This document shows positions 17,117 through 24,687 of a stretch of 36,964 nt of DNA, piece after piece. The translations under genes were made by a program, and so were the position numbers. A model generated the notes under the pieces. The model had not been told where the DNA came from and made no database searches. It saw nothing but the letters and a program-made list of their open reading frames with translations. The stretch covers positions 1 to 36,964 of the forward strand of contig JAPZAO010000192.1 of the NCBI GenBank assembly GCA_027460615.1. The letters are read 5' to 3'. Positions within the stretch are counted from its first letter, which is position 1; the number at the start of each line of letters is the position of its first letter. The DNA is from Candidatus Methanoperedens sp. (GTDB taxonomy: Archaea > Halobacteriota > Methanosarcinia > Methanosarcinales > Methanoperedenaceae).

Positions 17117-17935
17117 ATGAATCACAATCCAGCAACGAAAAGGACTTTAATTTTTTATTTAGTGATAACCCTCGTTATTGTAGTCTCAAGCATATCCGTC
17201 ATCTGGCTTCCCCAGGAAAATTCTGTTTCTAAAAGCACGGCGGATTCGGCCAAAACCCCGCCATTAATTGCATTTCTTCCTTTCATTGCTTATATTGTAA
17301 TGATATTGCTTCCAATTATTTATAAAAAACAGGAAAAAGAGCCATTCATCTGGGGGCACCGTTTTTTTAAGGGCGCATATCTTGGGTTTCTCCTGATGAC
17401 AATGATATTTTTGATAGAGCTTGCATCGGGTTTTATCCATATCGAGGAGTTAACCCCGGGTTACCGGGATGCATTAATTGGCGGGATAATATTGCAGGGA
17501 ATCGTGGCTATCGGTGAAGAATTGCCATTCAGGGGATACATACTCCCGGACATGGCGAAAAGATATGGGTCATGGAAGGCCGTATTTTTATCCTCAGCGT
17601 TCTTTTCAGTCCTTCATGTACCCTCAATCCTGACGCTGAATCTTAGCAAAGAAAATATTATAATCATGCTGTTGACCATAGCAGTAGCCGAAATACTCCT
17701 TGCTCTTTGTTACCTTTATGACGGGCTTTCAATGTCTATCGGGTTTCATTTCACATGGAACTTTTTCCAGTACCATGTATATTCATTGAGGCAGGATTTT
17801 GGCGGAATATTAAAAATAACCTCGGATAACCAGCTCATAACCGGCGGGTCTTTCGGTCCGGAAGCAGGTTTGCTTGGACTCGTTGTTGTGATTCTGGCCT
17901 TTATTGTAGTGTTCTGGTGGATGCAGTCCCGTTAA
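17117..17935 (+). CDS. CPBP-family intramembrane metalloprotease
   Basis: 272-residue multi-spanning membrane protein with the CPBP (Abi/CAAX protease, Rce1-type) motifs: EExxxR (E134, E135, R139 in EELPFRG), FxxxH ending at H167 (FFSVLHV) and HxxxN (H211, N215 in GFHFTWN). These form the metal site within the membrane. Archaeal substrates are unknown. It begins only 13 bases after tRNA-Arg, with no separate promoter or Shine-Dalgarno visible, so it may be co-transcribed with the tRNA and released by tRNA 3' processing. The short gap to MC1 (17936-18074) holds no gene. Confidence 0.88.
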   Translation: MNHNPATKRTLIFYLVITLVIVVSSISVIWLPQENSVSKSTADSAKTPPLIAFLPFIAYIVMILLPIIYKKQEKEPFIWGHRFFKGAYLGFLLMTMIFLIELASGFIHIEELTPGYRDALIGGIILQGIVAIGEELPFRGYILPDMAKRYGSWKAVFLSSAFFSVLHVPSILTLNLSKENIIIMLLTIAVAEILLALCYLYDGLSMSIGFHFTWNFFQYHVYSLRQDFGGILKITSDNQLITGGSFGPEAGLLGLVVVILAFIVVFWWMQSR

Positions 17936-18050
17936 ACTAATGTTTTTATGAACTCCGGTATAAGAACCAGTGTTAAGAATATACCGGCAGCGGCTGCACA
18001 TGCCCAGAAAATATAACCTAAAAATAACTTAGAAACCTTCATGAGTTTCC

Positions 18051-18087
18051 AAAAAAATGAAAAAAGGGTAAAATTTAAATCTTACCC
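18051..18087 (-). terminator. MC1 terminator
   Basis: An inverted repeat (GGGTAAAATTT with AAATCTTACCC, 18066-18087) that includes the MC1 stop codon is followed, on the minus strand, by six T and then a second T-run (18051-18065). Confidence 0.55.
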
Positions 18088-18365
18088 AGCAGCTCAACGC
18101 CTACTTTCTTTACATTCGGCTTGTTAATCTTTGAAGGCATCCATTTTGGTTTGTTCTTGGGGGCTGCAACTGTTTCTGTCCATCCCTTGTATACATGGAT
18201 CTTCTTAGTTCCTCTTTCCCTGAGCCTTAATTCAACAGGTTTTGACTTGGTTCCTTTGCTGCGATTGGCTGCTTTCAATGCTGCCTGGCGCGGCTGATGA
18301 CCAGTGAATACTCCAGTCTCGTTTCCGTTCTTTTCCCTTAATACAAAATTTCTTATATCTACCAT
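18075..18365 (-). CDS. Chromosomal protein MC1
   Basis: Small basic DNA-binding protein (96 residues) of the MC1 family, which bends and compacts DNA in Methanosarcinales and some haloarchaea. Family motifs are RNFVLREKNG, TGVFTGHQPRQAALKAANR, LRLRERGTKKIHVYKGW and APKNKPKWMP. I take the start at MVDIRNF (18365), where known MC1 proteins begin, with a GGGG-type site nine bases upstream. A longer frame beginning at 18413 adds residues unlike the family. It is monocistronic, with its own promoter and terminator. It is a strong taxonomic marker for this window. Confidence 0.95.
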   Translation of the reverse strand: MVDIRNFVLREKNGNETGVFTGHQPRQAALKAANRSKGTKSKPVELRLRERGTKKIHVYKGWTETVAAPKNKPKWMPSKINKPNVKKVGVELLGKI

Positions 18366-18418
18366 ATTTTTCATACCCCGACAACGATTTGTTGTCTTAC
18401 CATAGAATGGCACCTCAT

Positions 18419-18430
18419 ACTATTTAAAGC
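18419..18430 (-). promoter_or_regulatory. TATA box for MC1
   Basis: On the minus strand GCTTTAAATAGT lies about 60 bases before the MC1 start, predicting transcription start near 18397 and a leader of about 30 bases. The rest of 18431-18690 holds no gene that I can support. Confidence 0.5.
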
Positions 18431-18623
18431 TATTTGTGAAATATGTGGCTAAGCATACCGTTTTATCATAATAGAGCCTACCGATATTGGTATTTCAAAA
18501 TCCAGAAAAACCAAATCTATAGACTTATTATTTGAGTTGTCTGGGTTAAAAACATGATGCTTGGAAATACCTGATGTTCCCGTGATAACTAAAATCAGAT
18601 GCCTGTGGCATTTACAGGAGAAG

Positions 18624-18638
18624 TTTTTAATTTATACC
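18624..18638 (+). promoter_or_regulatory. TATA-like box for the cob operon
   Basis: TTTTTAATTTATACC lies about 55-65 bases before the GTG start of cobD and is the best archaeal promoter match ahead of the operon. Confidence 0.4.
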
Positions 18639-18690
18639 ATTATCTTTTCTTTACGGCACTTTAATATTCTTTCCAGACAAAACAGGGTTT

Positions 18691-20100
18691 GTGCCTCTTA
18701 TTAACAGAGTTAAAAAAACCGCTGTTGGATTGGTGCCCTGCGTTCACGGCGCCAGATTATCAGAAAATGCACTTATATCGGGAAAGAACGCAGACGACCT
18801 GCTGGATTTCAGCGTCAACCTGAATCCTCTCGGTCCGCCAAAATCAAAGAAATTATTGAACGGGGTTTTTCAACACATCAGCAATTATCCTGACAACGGA
18901 TATCCGGCATTTAAAAAGGCGGCAGCAGACAGCCTCAATGTCCTGCCTGAAAATATCATTCCCGGGAACGGTTCATCGGAATTGATCAGGCTTTTTGCAG
19001 AAACCGTTATTGAGCCCGGCGATAAAGTCATGATACCATCCCCGACTTTCGGGGAATACGAATTCCAGTGCAGATTATTCGGGGCAGAAATAGAATACAT
19101 TGATTACCTAAATATTACAAAAGTGAATCCCGGTGGTTACAAAGCTGTTTTTCTCTGCAATCCGAATAATCCCACAGGCAACCTTCTGCGGCGCGGTGAG
19201 GTTATCGAGATGGCAAAAACATGCGCCCAGTCTGAAACTTTTTTATTCGTTGATGAAGCATTTATTGAGCTTTCAGAGCCGCGTGAAAGTATTGCTGACA
19301 TGGCAGCATCCTGCGATTTTATCTTTGTACTGCGTTCTCTTACCAAAACGTATGCCGTGGCCGGATTGAGGATTGGTTTTGCAGTAGCTTCTCCTGATTT
19401 TGCAGGACTCCTGAATAATGCCCGCCTTCACTGGAATATGAACTCTGCCGCATCTCTGGTCGGCGAGCGGCTTCTCAGGAAAAACCAGGATTATATAGAA
19501 AAATCACTTGGATTGATCAGGAAAGAGCGGGAATGGCTGGCATCCCGCCTGGGTGGGATACGCGGTTTTAAACCAATCCCAAGCGATACGAATTTCATTC
19601 TCATCGACGCAGGGGATTTCGGTATCAATTCCAGGGAACTGACTGCAAGAATGCTAAAGCGCGGTATTATTATCCGGGATTGCGCTTCTTTTGGTCTTGA
19701 AAATCATATCAGGGTCGCAGTCCGCAAAAGAAGCGAAAATAGAAAGCTGGTTGAAGCTTTTTCAAAGGTCATCGCAGAATGGGGAAATGAACTTGCAAAA
19801 AAAGAGATCGGAAAGGCTCTGGAAAAAGGAGTTACTGCAAGGAGCAGGATTGACTGCGAATATTATCCCTGCCACTTTGAAGGACAGGACTGCACTTTTT
19901 GTTTCTGTCCATTTTATCCCTGCGAAGATGTAAGGACAGGCGGAGAACTTATCCGCAAATCAACAGGGGGAACGGTATGGAGCTGCGCCGGCTGCAACCT
20001 TATCCACAGGGGTGACATAGCTGAGAAGGTGCTCGGGGCTTTGATGGAAGGAAAGAAGCTCAAAGATATCTGGAAGCTTGAAATGGAGCCGTCCTTGTGA
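18691..20100 (+). CDS. cobD: L-threonine-O-3-phosphate decarboxylase with C-terminal Cys-rich domain
   Basis: PLP enzyme making (R)-1-amino-2-propanol phosphate for the cobamide nucleotide loop. The aminotransferase fold spans about residues 15-365: SVNLNPLGPP, PGNGSSELI, NPNNPTGN, DEAFIE and SLTKTYAVAG with PLP-binding Lys219. The last 90 residues form a Cys-rich domain (CEYYPC, DCTFCFCPFYPC, CAGC), the cysteine-rich small domain of archaeal CobD. From memory, the Methanosarcina mazei enzyme with this tail is a combined threonine kinase/decarboxylase; no separate PduX-like kinase is seen here. The GTG start at 18691 is uncertain; an in-frame GTG at 18733 is an alternative. It overlaps cbiB by four bases (GTGA). 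Confidence 0.93.
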   Translation: MPLINRVKKTAVGLVPCVHGARLSENALISGKNADDLLDFSVNLNPLGPPKSKKLLNGVFQHISNYPDNGYPAFKKAAADSLNVLPENIIPGNGSSELIRLFAETVIEPGDKVMIPSPTFGEYEFQCRLFGAEIEYIDYLNITKVNPGGYKAVFLCNPNNPTGNLLRRGEVIEMAKTCAQSETFLFVDEAFIELSEPRESIADMAASCDFIFVLRSLTKTYAVAGLRIGFAVASPDFAGLLNNARLHWNMNSAASLVGERLLRKNQDYIEKSLGLIRKEREWLASRLGGIRGFKPIPSDTNFILIDAGDFGINSRELTARMLKRGIIIRDCASFGLENHIRVAVRKRSENRKLVEAFSKVIAEWGNELAKKEIGKALEKGVTARSRIDCEYYPCHFEGQDCTFCFCPFYPCEDVRTGGELIRKSTGGTVWSCAGCNLIHRGDIAEKVLGALMEGKKLKDIWKLEMEPSL

Positions 20101-21020
20101 TAATTATTGATTTCTGGCTTCGGGTTTTGCTCCTTGCAGTATTATTCGATATTCTATTCGGGGAGCCGCCCGCATTTATTCATCCCGTGGTGTGGATGGG
20201 GAAAATAATAAATGTGTTCACGCGAGGCGCCCCTCTTCGCCACAGGAAGATTTGTGGATTGTTCGTGGTGATTTCCTGCGCCGGGATTGCGGTTCTTGCC
20301 GGTCTTTTGATAATCTCGCTGGGCACCGGTCTTTTCGGTTTAATCATCGCCGCATATTTCTTAAAATCCAGCTTTTCGATTCGCATGTTACTGGTCTCGG
20401 CTCTCGGGATAAAAAAAGACCTTGAAGCGGGCAACATCGGGAAGGCAAGAAGTGAATTGAAAACATTCGTAGGAAGGGACACATCTTTACTTAACGAATC
20501 ACAATCGGCCTCAGCAGTAATAGAATCGCTGGCAGAAAGCTTTGTTGACGGTATCCTATCGCCGCTTTTTTATTTTCTGGTTTTCGGCCTGCCCGGCGCC
20601 CTGGCTTACCGCATGATAAATACACTTGATTCCATGGTCGGGTACAAAAAAGAGCCTTTCATCGACCTTGGTTATGCGTCGGCGCGGCTCGATGATATTG
20701 CAAACTGGGTGCCTGCGCGCTTGTCTGTTGCGTTTATTTTTATTGCCTCGGTTTTTGTTGGAAAACCCGCCGACGCCATCAGGACGTGCATTAAAGACCA
20801 TAACATGACCGCTTCGCCAAATTCCGGCTGGTCGATGGCTGCGGTTTCAGGCGCCCTGAATGTGAGGCTTGAAAAAGTGGGTTTCCATGTGCTGGGAGGG
20901 CAATTTAGTGAACCACAGCCGTTCCAGATTAAAAGAGCGGTTAATATCGTGGGTTTTTCATCTTTGTTGGTGATTGCGGGAATATTTTTTGTTGGTAATG
21001 TGCCCTTGGTGCGAATTTAA
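20097..21020 (+). CDS. cbiB: Adenosylcobinamide-phosphate synthase
   Basis: Membrane enzyme joining adenosylcobyric acid to aminopropanol (phosphate). 307 residues with several membrane spans and the family signatures GEPPAFIHPVVWMGK near the N terminus, NTLDSMVGYK, and SPNSGWSMAAVSGAL. The GTG start overlaps the cobD stop (GTGA), indicating translational coupling. The next cob gene, cobZ, is displaced by the GxxExxY gene and its repeats. Confidence 0.95.
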   Translation: MIIIDFWLRVLLLAVLFDILFGEPPAFIHPVVWMGKIINVFTRGAPLRHRKICGLFVVISCAGIAVLAGLLIISLGTGLFGLIIAAYFLKSSFSIRMLLVSALGIKKDLEAGNIGKARSELKTFVGRDTSLLNESQSASAVIESLAESFVDGILSPLFYFLVFGLPGALAYRMINTLDSMVGYKKEPFIDLGYASARLDDIANWVPARLSVAFIFIASVFVGKPADAIRTCIKDHNMTASPNSGWSMAAVSGALNVRLEKVGFHVLGGQFSEPQPFQIKRAVNIVGFSSLLVIAGIFFVGNVPLVRI

Positions 21021-21160
21021 CCGCAGATAAACGCAGATTTAATGAATTAGTAGATTGTTGTATGAAGAGAATGATACAACTTATCCAGGAATTATTGTCA
21101 GTGATAAGTTTTGAAAAACAAACCGCAGATAAACGCGGATGAACGCAGATTTAATGAATG
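21019..21160 (+). repeat. ACCGCAGATAAACGCAGAT-type repeats, direct copies
   Basis: Two copies of a short AT-rich repeat, at 21019-21047 and 21106-21160. The second, with its flank TTTTGAAAA, aligns over about 55 bases with 21188-21248, which is the 5' end of the GxxExxY gene itself. No other gene is seen in 21021-21205. Confidence 0.8.
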
Positions 21161-21205
21161 GGATTAGCATGGAAAAAGGTTGCATCGGATTAAGGTTTTG
21201 AAAAT

Positions 21206-21610
21206 ATGGAACTCCAGATAAATGCTGATGAGGTCAGATTGAATGAATTATCAGAGAAGATTATTGGCGCAGCATTTGAAGTAAGTAATGTTCTCGGAGC
21301 AGGTTTTCTTGAAAAAGTCTATGAGAACGCCTTGAACGTTGAACTTAACTTAAGAGGGGTAAAAATCTTTCAACAGGCGCCTTTAAAAGTATATTATAAA
21401 AATGAATTAGTGGGTGACTATATAGCGGATATTTTAGTAGAGAACAAAGTTATAATCGAATTAAAAACAGTCAAAGAATTCGATGATATCCATCTTGCAC
21501 AGTGTTTGAATTATCTTAGAATCACAGGGCTGAAACTCTGCCTGCTGATAAATTTCAGCAAACCAAGAGTGGAAATCAAGAGGATAGTGAATGGCATTGG
21601 TAAAATATAA
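21206..21610 (+). CDS. GxxExxY protein (PD-(D/E)XK-like fold)
   Basis: 134-residue protein of the GxxExxY family, named for the motif seen here as G33-F-L-E36-K-V-Y39. The following DYIADILVENKVIIELKTV has the Asp...Glu-x-Lys arrangement of PD-(D/E)XK nucleases. Function in prokaryotes is unknown; a nuclease or DNA-associated role is plausible. Its first 14 codons (LQINADEVRLNEL) are encoded by a copy of the surrounding repeat. It interrupts the cob operon in the same orientation and so need not stop transcription to cobZ. Likely a mobile or repeat-associated gene. Confidence 0.9.
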   Translation: MELQINADEVRLNELSEKIIGAAFEVSNVLGAGFLEKVYENALNVELNLRGVKIFQQAPLKVYYKNELVGDYIADILVENKVIIELKTVKEFDDIHLAQCLNYLRITGLKLCLLINFSKPRVEIKRIVNGIGKI

Positions 21611-21624
21611 AAATTCTCCATTAC

Positions 21625-21874
21625 ACACCGATAAGCATAGATTTTTGTATCTGTGTTTATCTGCGTTAATCTGCGGCTTAAATCCGTTTCATAGCGTAAA
21701 TCAGCGGTTGAAATTAAAATGCAATATAAAAAAGCGCAGGTTTGCCAATCGTATATCTGCGTTTATCTGCGTTCATCTGCGGTTAAAAAATATACAAGAC
21801 AACTTCTGTTATCAGCATTTTTCTGCGCCCATCTGCGATATAAACACATTTTCAATCATTAATCTGCGGTAAAG
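21625..21874 (-). repeat. Inverted copies of the GxxExxY-associated repeat
   Basis: Downstream of the gene the same repeat recurs mainly in inverted orientation: 21647-21680 (CTGCGTTAATCTGCGG), 21751-21786 (CTGCGTTTATCTGCG, then GTTCATCTGCGG), short pieces at about 21826 and 21858, and a decayed direct copy at 21625-21642. No gene lies in 21611-21882. Confidence 0.75.
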
Positions 21875-21882
21875 GTAAAATC

Positions 21883-22491
21883 ATGAAACTATCAACCATA
21901 AAAAAAGAAAAAAAGAAAAAGAACCAGCCAAAAGAAGTCAAAGAGAAGGATGCAAGAAGCATAATGAAAATCCTTGAAGAGGCAGGGCTTTCCGAAGAAG
22001 TGCTGGTATCAGCGGCTATGGAACTATACGTTCCCCATCCCGGCGTTGAGAACAGGGAAATAGCAGAGCGGGTGTTCAAAAGGGAATTGAAGCATGCGCT
22101 TTCCGATCCCAACCTGAGCATGTTGTTATACGCAGGTATGCTTCTTGAAAAAGCCGGTGAGAATGGTGAACTTCCAGGCATGAGTAAAGAAACCTTTAAA
22201 AAAGACCTGACCTTCCTCATCGTTGATGAGGTAATCGGGATGAGCATAGCGAAATATATCAGCGGAGACAAGGGAATATTCGAATATGTGAGGTTTGATA
22301 AACTAAAACCCGGCATCCTCTCCAAACTCGGTCCTTTCATGGACGATGTGATTGCAGGACTCATCGGCGGCGCATCAGCCAATATGTATTCACGAGGAAA
22401 AGGTAACGGCAGGAAAACAAAAGCGGCAAAGACAAAGGTAAAGGCAACAAAGAAAAAACCTGAAATATTACAGGGCGGATTTGCGGGATGA
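21883..22491 (+). CDS. cobZ: alpha-ribazole-5'-phosphate phosphatase CobZ
   Basis: Removes phosphate from alpha-ribazole phosphate (or adenosylcobalamin phosphate) in archaeal cobamide assembly, replacing bacterial CobC. It belongs to the PgpA-like fold seen in FLIVDEVIGMSIAKYISG and GPFMDDVIAGLIGGASA. The core spans about residues 25-170. A Lys-rich N terminus and a Lys/Ala-rich C-terminal tail (about 172-202) look disordered. Assignment is reinforced by the position between cbiB and cobS. PgpA-type phosphatidylglycerophosphatase is the alternative, but the neighbours argue against it. Confidence 0.88.
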   Translation: MKLSTIKKEKKKKNQPKEVKEKDARSIMKILEEAGLSEEVLVSAAMELYVPHPGVENREIAERVFKRELKHALSDPNLSMLLYAGMLLEKAGENGELPGMSKETFKKDLTFLIVDEVIGMSIAKYISGDKGIFEYVRFDKLKPGILSKLGPFMDDVIAGLIGGASANMYSRGKGNGRKTKAAKTKVKATKKKPEILQGGFAG

Positions 22492-22519
22492 AAAACTTTA
22501 GGAAAGTTTTATCAAAAGG

Positions 22520-22572
22520 AGGGTATGCTTCGCATACCCTATACCTCATAAAGCGAGGTATCGCTTTATGAG
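22520..22572 (+). promoter_or_regulatory. Twin hairpins over the cobS ribosome site and start codon
   Basis: Hairpin 1: AGGGTATGC-TTC-GCATACCCT (22520-22540). Hairpin 2: CTCATAAAGCGA-GGTA-TCGCTTTATGAG (22545-22572), a perfect 12-base stem whose 3' arm contains the cobS ATG (22568). The Shine-Dalgarno GAGGT (22555-22559) can instead pair with ACCTC (22543-22547). Either fold hides initiation signals. Confidence 0.55.
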
Positions 22573-23335
22573 AGACTTTCTAAGCGCCCTACGTAACGGT
22601 TTTGGTTTCTTAACCACCATACCGGTGGGTATCACCATGGAAGGCATCGAGAACCTGATGAAACATATCTATCTCTTCCCAATCGTCGGCGCAGTTCTGG
22701 GTATCATCTTTGCAGTGATTGGTCTAGTATCAGCCGCGATTTTCCCGCCGGTTATTGCCTCGCTTGTGATTATTATTTCTATTTACTACTTTACAGGATT
22801 CAACCATATTGACGGGCTTGCTGATTTTGGTGACGGCATAGCCGCGCATGGCACTAAAGAGAAAAAAATAGCAGCTATGCGCGATACCGCAATAGGCACA
22901 GGCGGCCTGGTGTTTTGCATTCTGGCAATTCTTGGAATTTTCTCGATACTTTTTTTCATTGCTGAAATAAATTCCCAGCCCCTGTTTCTCCCTCTTGCAT
23001 TAATTGTTGCAGAAACTGGCGCAAAGCAGTCCATGGTCACAGTCGCAGCTTTTGGCAGGCGGCTGCATGAGGGTTTCGGTGCAATGACAGTGGATAACAC
23101 AAAAAAATCCGATTTTATTATCGGAATGGTTTTTTCTGGCGCGGTTGGTTATGTTCTTATGGGGGTCTTTGGTATTGAAGCAATAATAATATCGCAGTTA
23201 GCGGGATTGCTTGTCCTCAATACCGCTAACCGCCATTTCGGGGGCGTGAGCGGCGATGTCGTGGGCGCATCGAATGAGATAGGGCGACTTTCGGCTTTGT
23301 TTTTCATGGGAGGATTCGCTTGGATGCTATTGTGA
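22568..23335 (+). CDS. cobS: Adenosylcobinamide-GDP ribazoletransferase
   Basis: Polytopic membrane enzyme joining AdoCbi-GDP with alpha-ribazole (phosphate), the last condensation of cobamide synthesis. 255 residues, with the polar signature DGLADFGDGIAAHG near residue 80, typical of CobS, and hydrophobic spans throughout. The conserved C-terminal region reads GGVSGDVVGASNEIGR. The N terminus (RNGFGFLTTIPVG) matches the family. The start is the ATG at 22568 inside hairpin 2, with GAGGT eight bases upstream. It overlaps cobY by 16 bases. Confidence 0.95.
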   Translation: MRDFLSALRNGFGFLTTIPVGITMEGIENLMKHIYLFPIVGAVLGIIFAVIGLVSAAIFPPVIASLVIIISIYYFTGFNHIDGLADFGDGIAAHGTKEKKIAAMRDTAIGTGGLVFCILAILGIFSILFFIAEINSQPLFLPLALIVAETGAKQSMVTVAAFGRRLHEGFGAMTVDNTKKSDFIIGMVFSGAVGYVLMGVFGIEAIIISQLAGLLVLNTANRHFGGVSGDVVGASNEIGRLSALFFMGGFAWMLL

Positions 23336-23934
23336 TGGCCGGCGGGATGGGAAAACGCCTCGGGAAGGATGAAAAACCTCTAACACCGCTTCTTGGCAAA
23401 TCGCTTATCCATTATGTGTTAGATGCTCTCCTTGGCTCGCAGAATATCGACCGCATCTTCGTGGCAACTTCGCCGAGGGTGAAAAGAACTACTGACTGGA
23501 TTTGTGATTTTAAAAAAGAACATGAAAAGGTGGGGATAATCGAGACCGGTGGAGAGGGTTTTGTCCATGATATGGTCATGGCAGTTGAAAAAGCGGGCAG
23601 CAAAGGACCTATTCTTATAATGATGGCAGACCTTCCACTTGTTACGTCAGGACTAATAGACAGGATAATAGAAAAATACAACGAGGCAGGCACGCCGGCG
23701 CTCTCAGTTCACATGAACCTTGATGTTTTCACACGGCTTGGTCTTCGCCCCGATACTGTTTTTCATAAGAATTCAAGCTTCATAGTTCCATGCGGGATAA
23801 ATATCCTTGATGCTGACAAAATAAAGGAAGAGCAGGAGGATTATAATCTTATCCTGGATGATGAAGAGCTGGCGCTGAACGTTAATACTCGGGCTGACCT
23901 TGCGGTCTGCGAGAGATTTCTCTCTGGCCCTTGA
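23320..23934 (+). CDS. cobY: Adenosylcobinamide-phosphate guanylyltransferase CobY
   Basis: Archaeal replacement for the CobU guanylyltransferase; transfers GMP from GTP to AdoCbi-phosphate. 204 residues with the nucleotidyltransferase signature IVMAGGMGKRLG...EKPL at the N terminus and LIMMADLPLVT for metal binding. It starts with TTG at 23320, supported by GGGAGG six bases upstream inside cobS; translation is probably coupled to cobS. It is the last gene of the cob operon, and the convergent DUF72 gene ends two bases beyond its stop. Confidence 0.93.
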   Translation: MDAIVMAGGMGKRLGKDEKPLTPLLGKSLIHYVLDALLGSQNIDRIFVATSPRVKRTTDWICDFKKEHEKVGIIETGGEGFVHDMVMAVEKAGSKGPILIMMADLPLVTSGLIDRIIEKYNEAGTPALSVHMNLDVFTRLGLRPDTVFHKNSSFIVPCGINILDADKIKEEQEDYNLILDDEELALNVNTRADLAVCERFLSGP

Positions 23935-23936
23935 TT

Positions 23937-24686
23937 TTAGGAAGAGTCTTTATTAACATGACCCAGCAGCATCCTCACGTCCCCGGGCGGATAACCTGAA
24001 TAATACTTACTGAAATAACCAAAAACTTCTATAGAATCATCAAGAAAACCTTTGATCTTCATCCCCCAATTTTTTATATCCTCACTTCTATCTCTTTCAA
24101 CAATTCCTGTGGTTCCCTTAATTTTCCTCCTGTCCCCTTCCCATCTGATGTATGTGAAATCTGCTGTTATCGTGCTCATTTCGGGCATCCACGGATGGTC
24201 TATCAATGCAAGTGCGACTCCATTTTCTCTCAGCAGGTCATAGAAATTCTCATCCAGCCACTTTTTATTCTTTACCTCCACTGCAAACCTGCGTCCTTTT
24301 GGAAGACCAGCCAGGAAATCCTTCAATATCCCGGACTTCTCTGGCTTAAAGCCGGGTGGTAATTGAATAAGCAAAGGACCGAGTTTATTTCCCAGCAATG
24401 AAATATGTTCAACAAAGACCTCCATATCTTCTTTACAATCCTCAAGCATTTTGATATGCGTAATTTTGCGCGGAAATTTGGCTGAAAAAATAAAATCATC
24501 CGGCACCTCATCTTTCCATTTCATTACAGTATCCTTTGATGGTATCCGGTAAAATGTGTTGTCGATTTCAACGGTGCCAAAATTCTTTGCATATTCGGCC
24601 AGCAGGTTTTCTGAACCCTCAGGATAAAAATTCCCCACCCAGAAATCATAACTCCATCCCATAGTGCCTATATGGATTTTTTTCAT
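23937..24686 (-). CDS. DUF72 family protein
   Basis: 249-residue TIM-barrel-like protein of the DUF72 (YecE) family: IHIGTMGWSYDFWVGNFYP at the N terminus, VEIDNTFYRIP, FSAKFPRKITH, LLIQLPPGF, and a late YFSKYYSGY. No biochemical function is established; the family has been proposed to act on nucleic acids or to be a nuclease-like barrel. It is the last gene of the minus-strand NHEJ operon, one base after the ligase gene, so a link to DNA repair is inferred from context. Confidence 0.88.
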   Translation of the reverse strand: MKKIHIGTMGWSYDFWVGNFYPEGSENLLAEYAKNFGTVEIDNTFYRIPSKDTVMKWKDEVPDDFIFSAKFPRKITHIKMLEDCKEDMEVFVEHISLLGNKLGPLLIQLPPGFKPEKSGILKDFLAGLPKGRRFAVEVKNKKWLDENFYDLLRENGVALALIDHPWMPEMSTITADFTYIRWEGDRRKIKGTTGIVERDRSEDIKNWGMKIKGFLDDSIEVFGYFSKYYSGYPPGDVRMLLGHVNKDSS

Positions 24687-24687
24687 C

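Noticed and set aside
17005-17232. 75-residue plus-strand frame
   Set aside because: It reads through the tRNA and the first codons of the CPBP gene in another frame.
18431-18690. Cobalamin riboswitch ahead of the cob operon
   Set aside because: No B12-box-like sequence is visible, and such riboswitches are bacterial as far as known.
21019-21874. Insertion sequence around the GxxExxY gene
   Set aside because: No transposase and no clean terminal inverted repeats or target duplication visible; the copies are decayed and unevenly spaced.
22525-22551. Possible 8-codon leader peptide (MLRIPYTS) ahead of cobS
   Set aside because: The GGAGG before it is only two bases from the ATG, and the sequence is fully explained by the palindrome.
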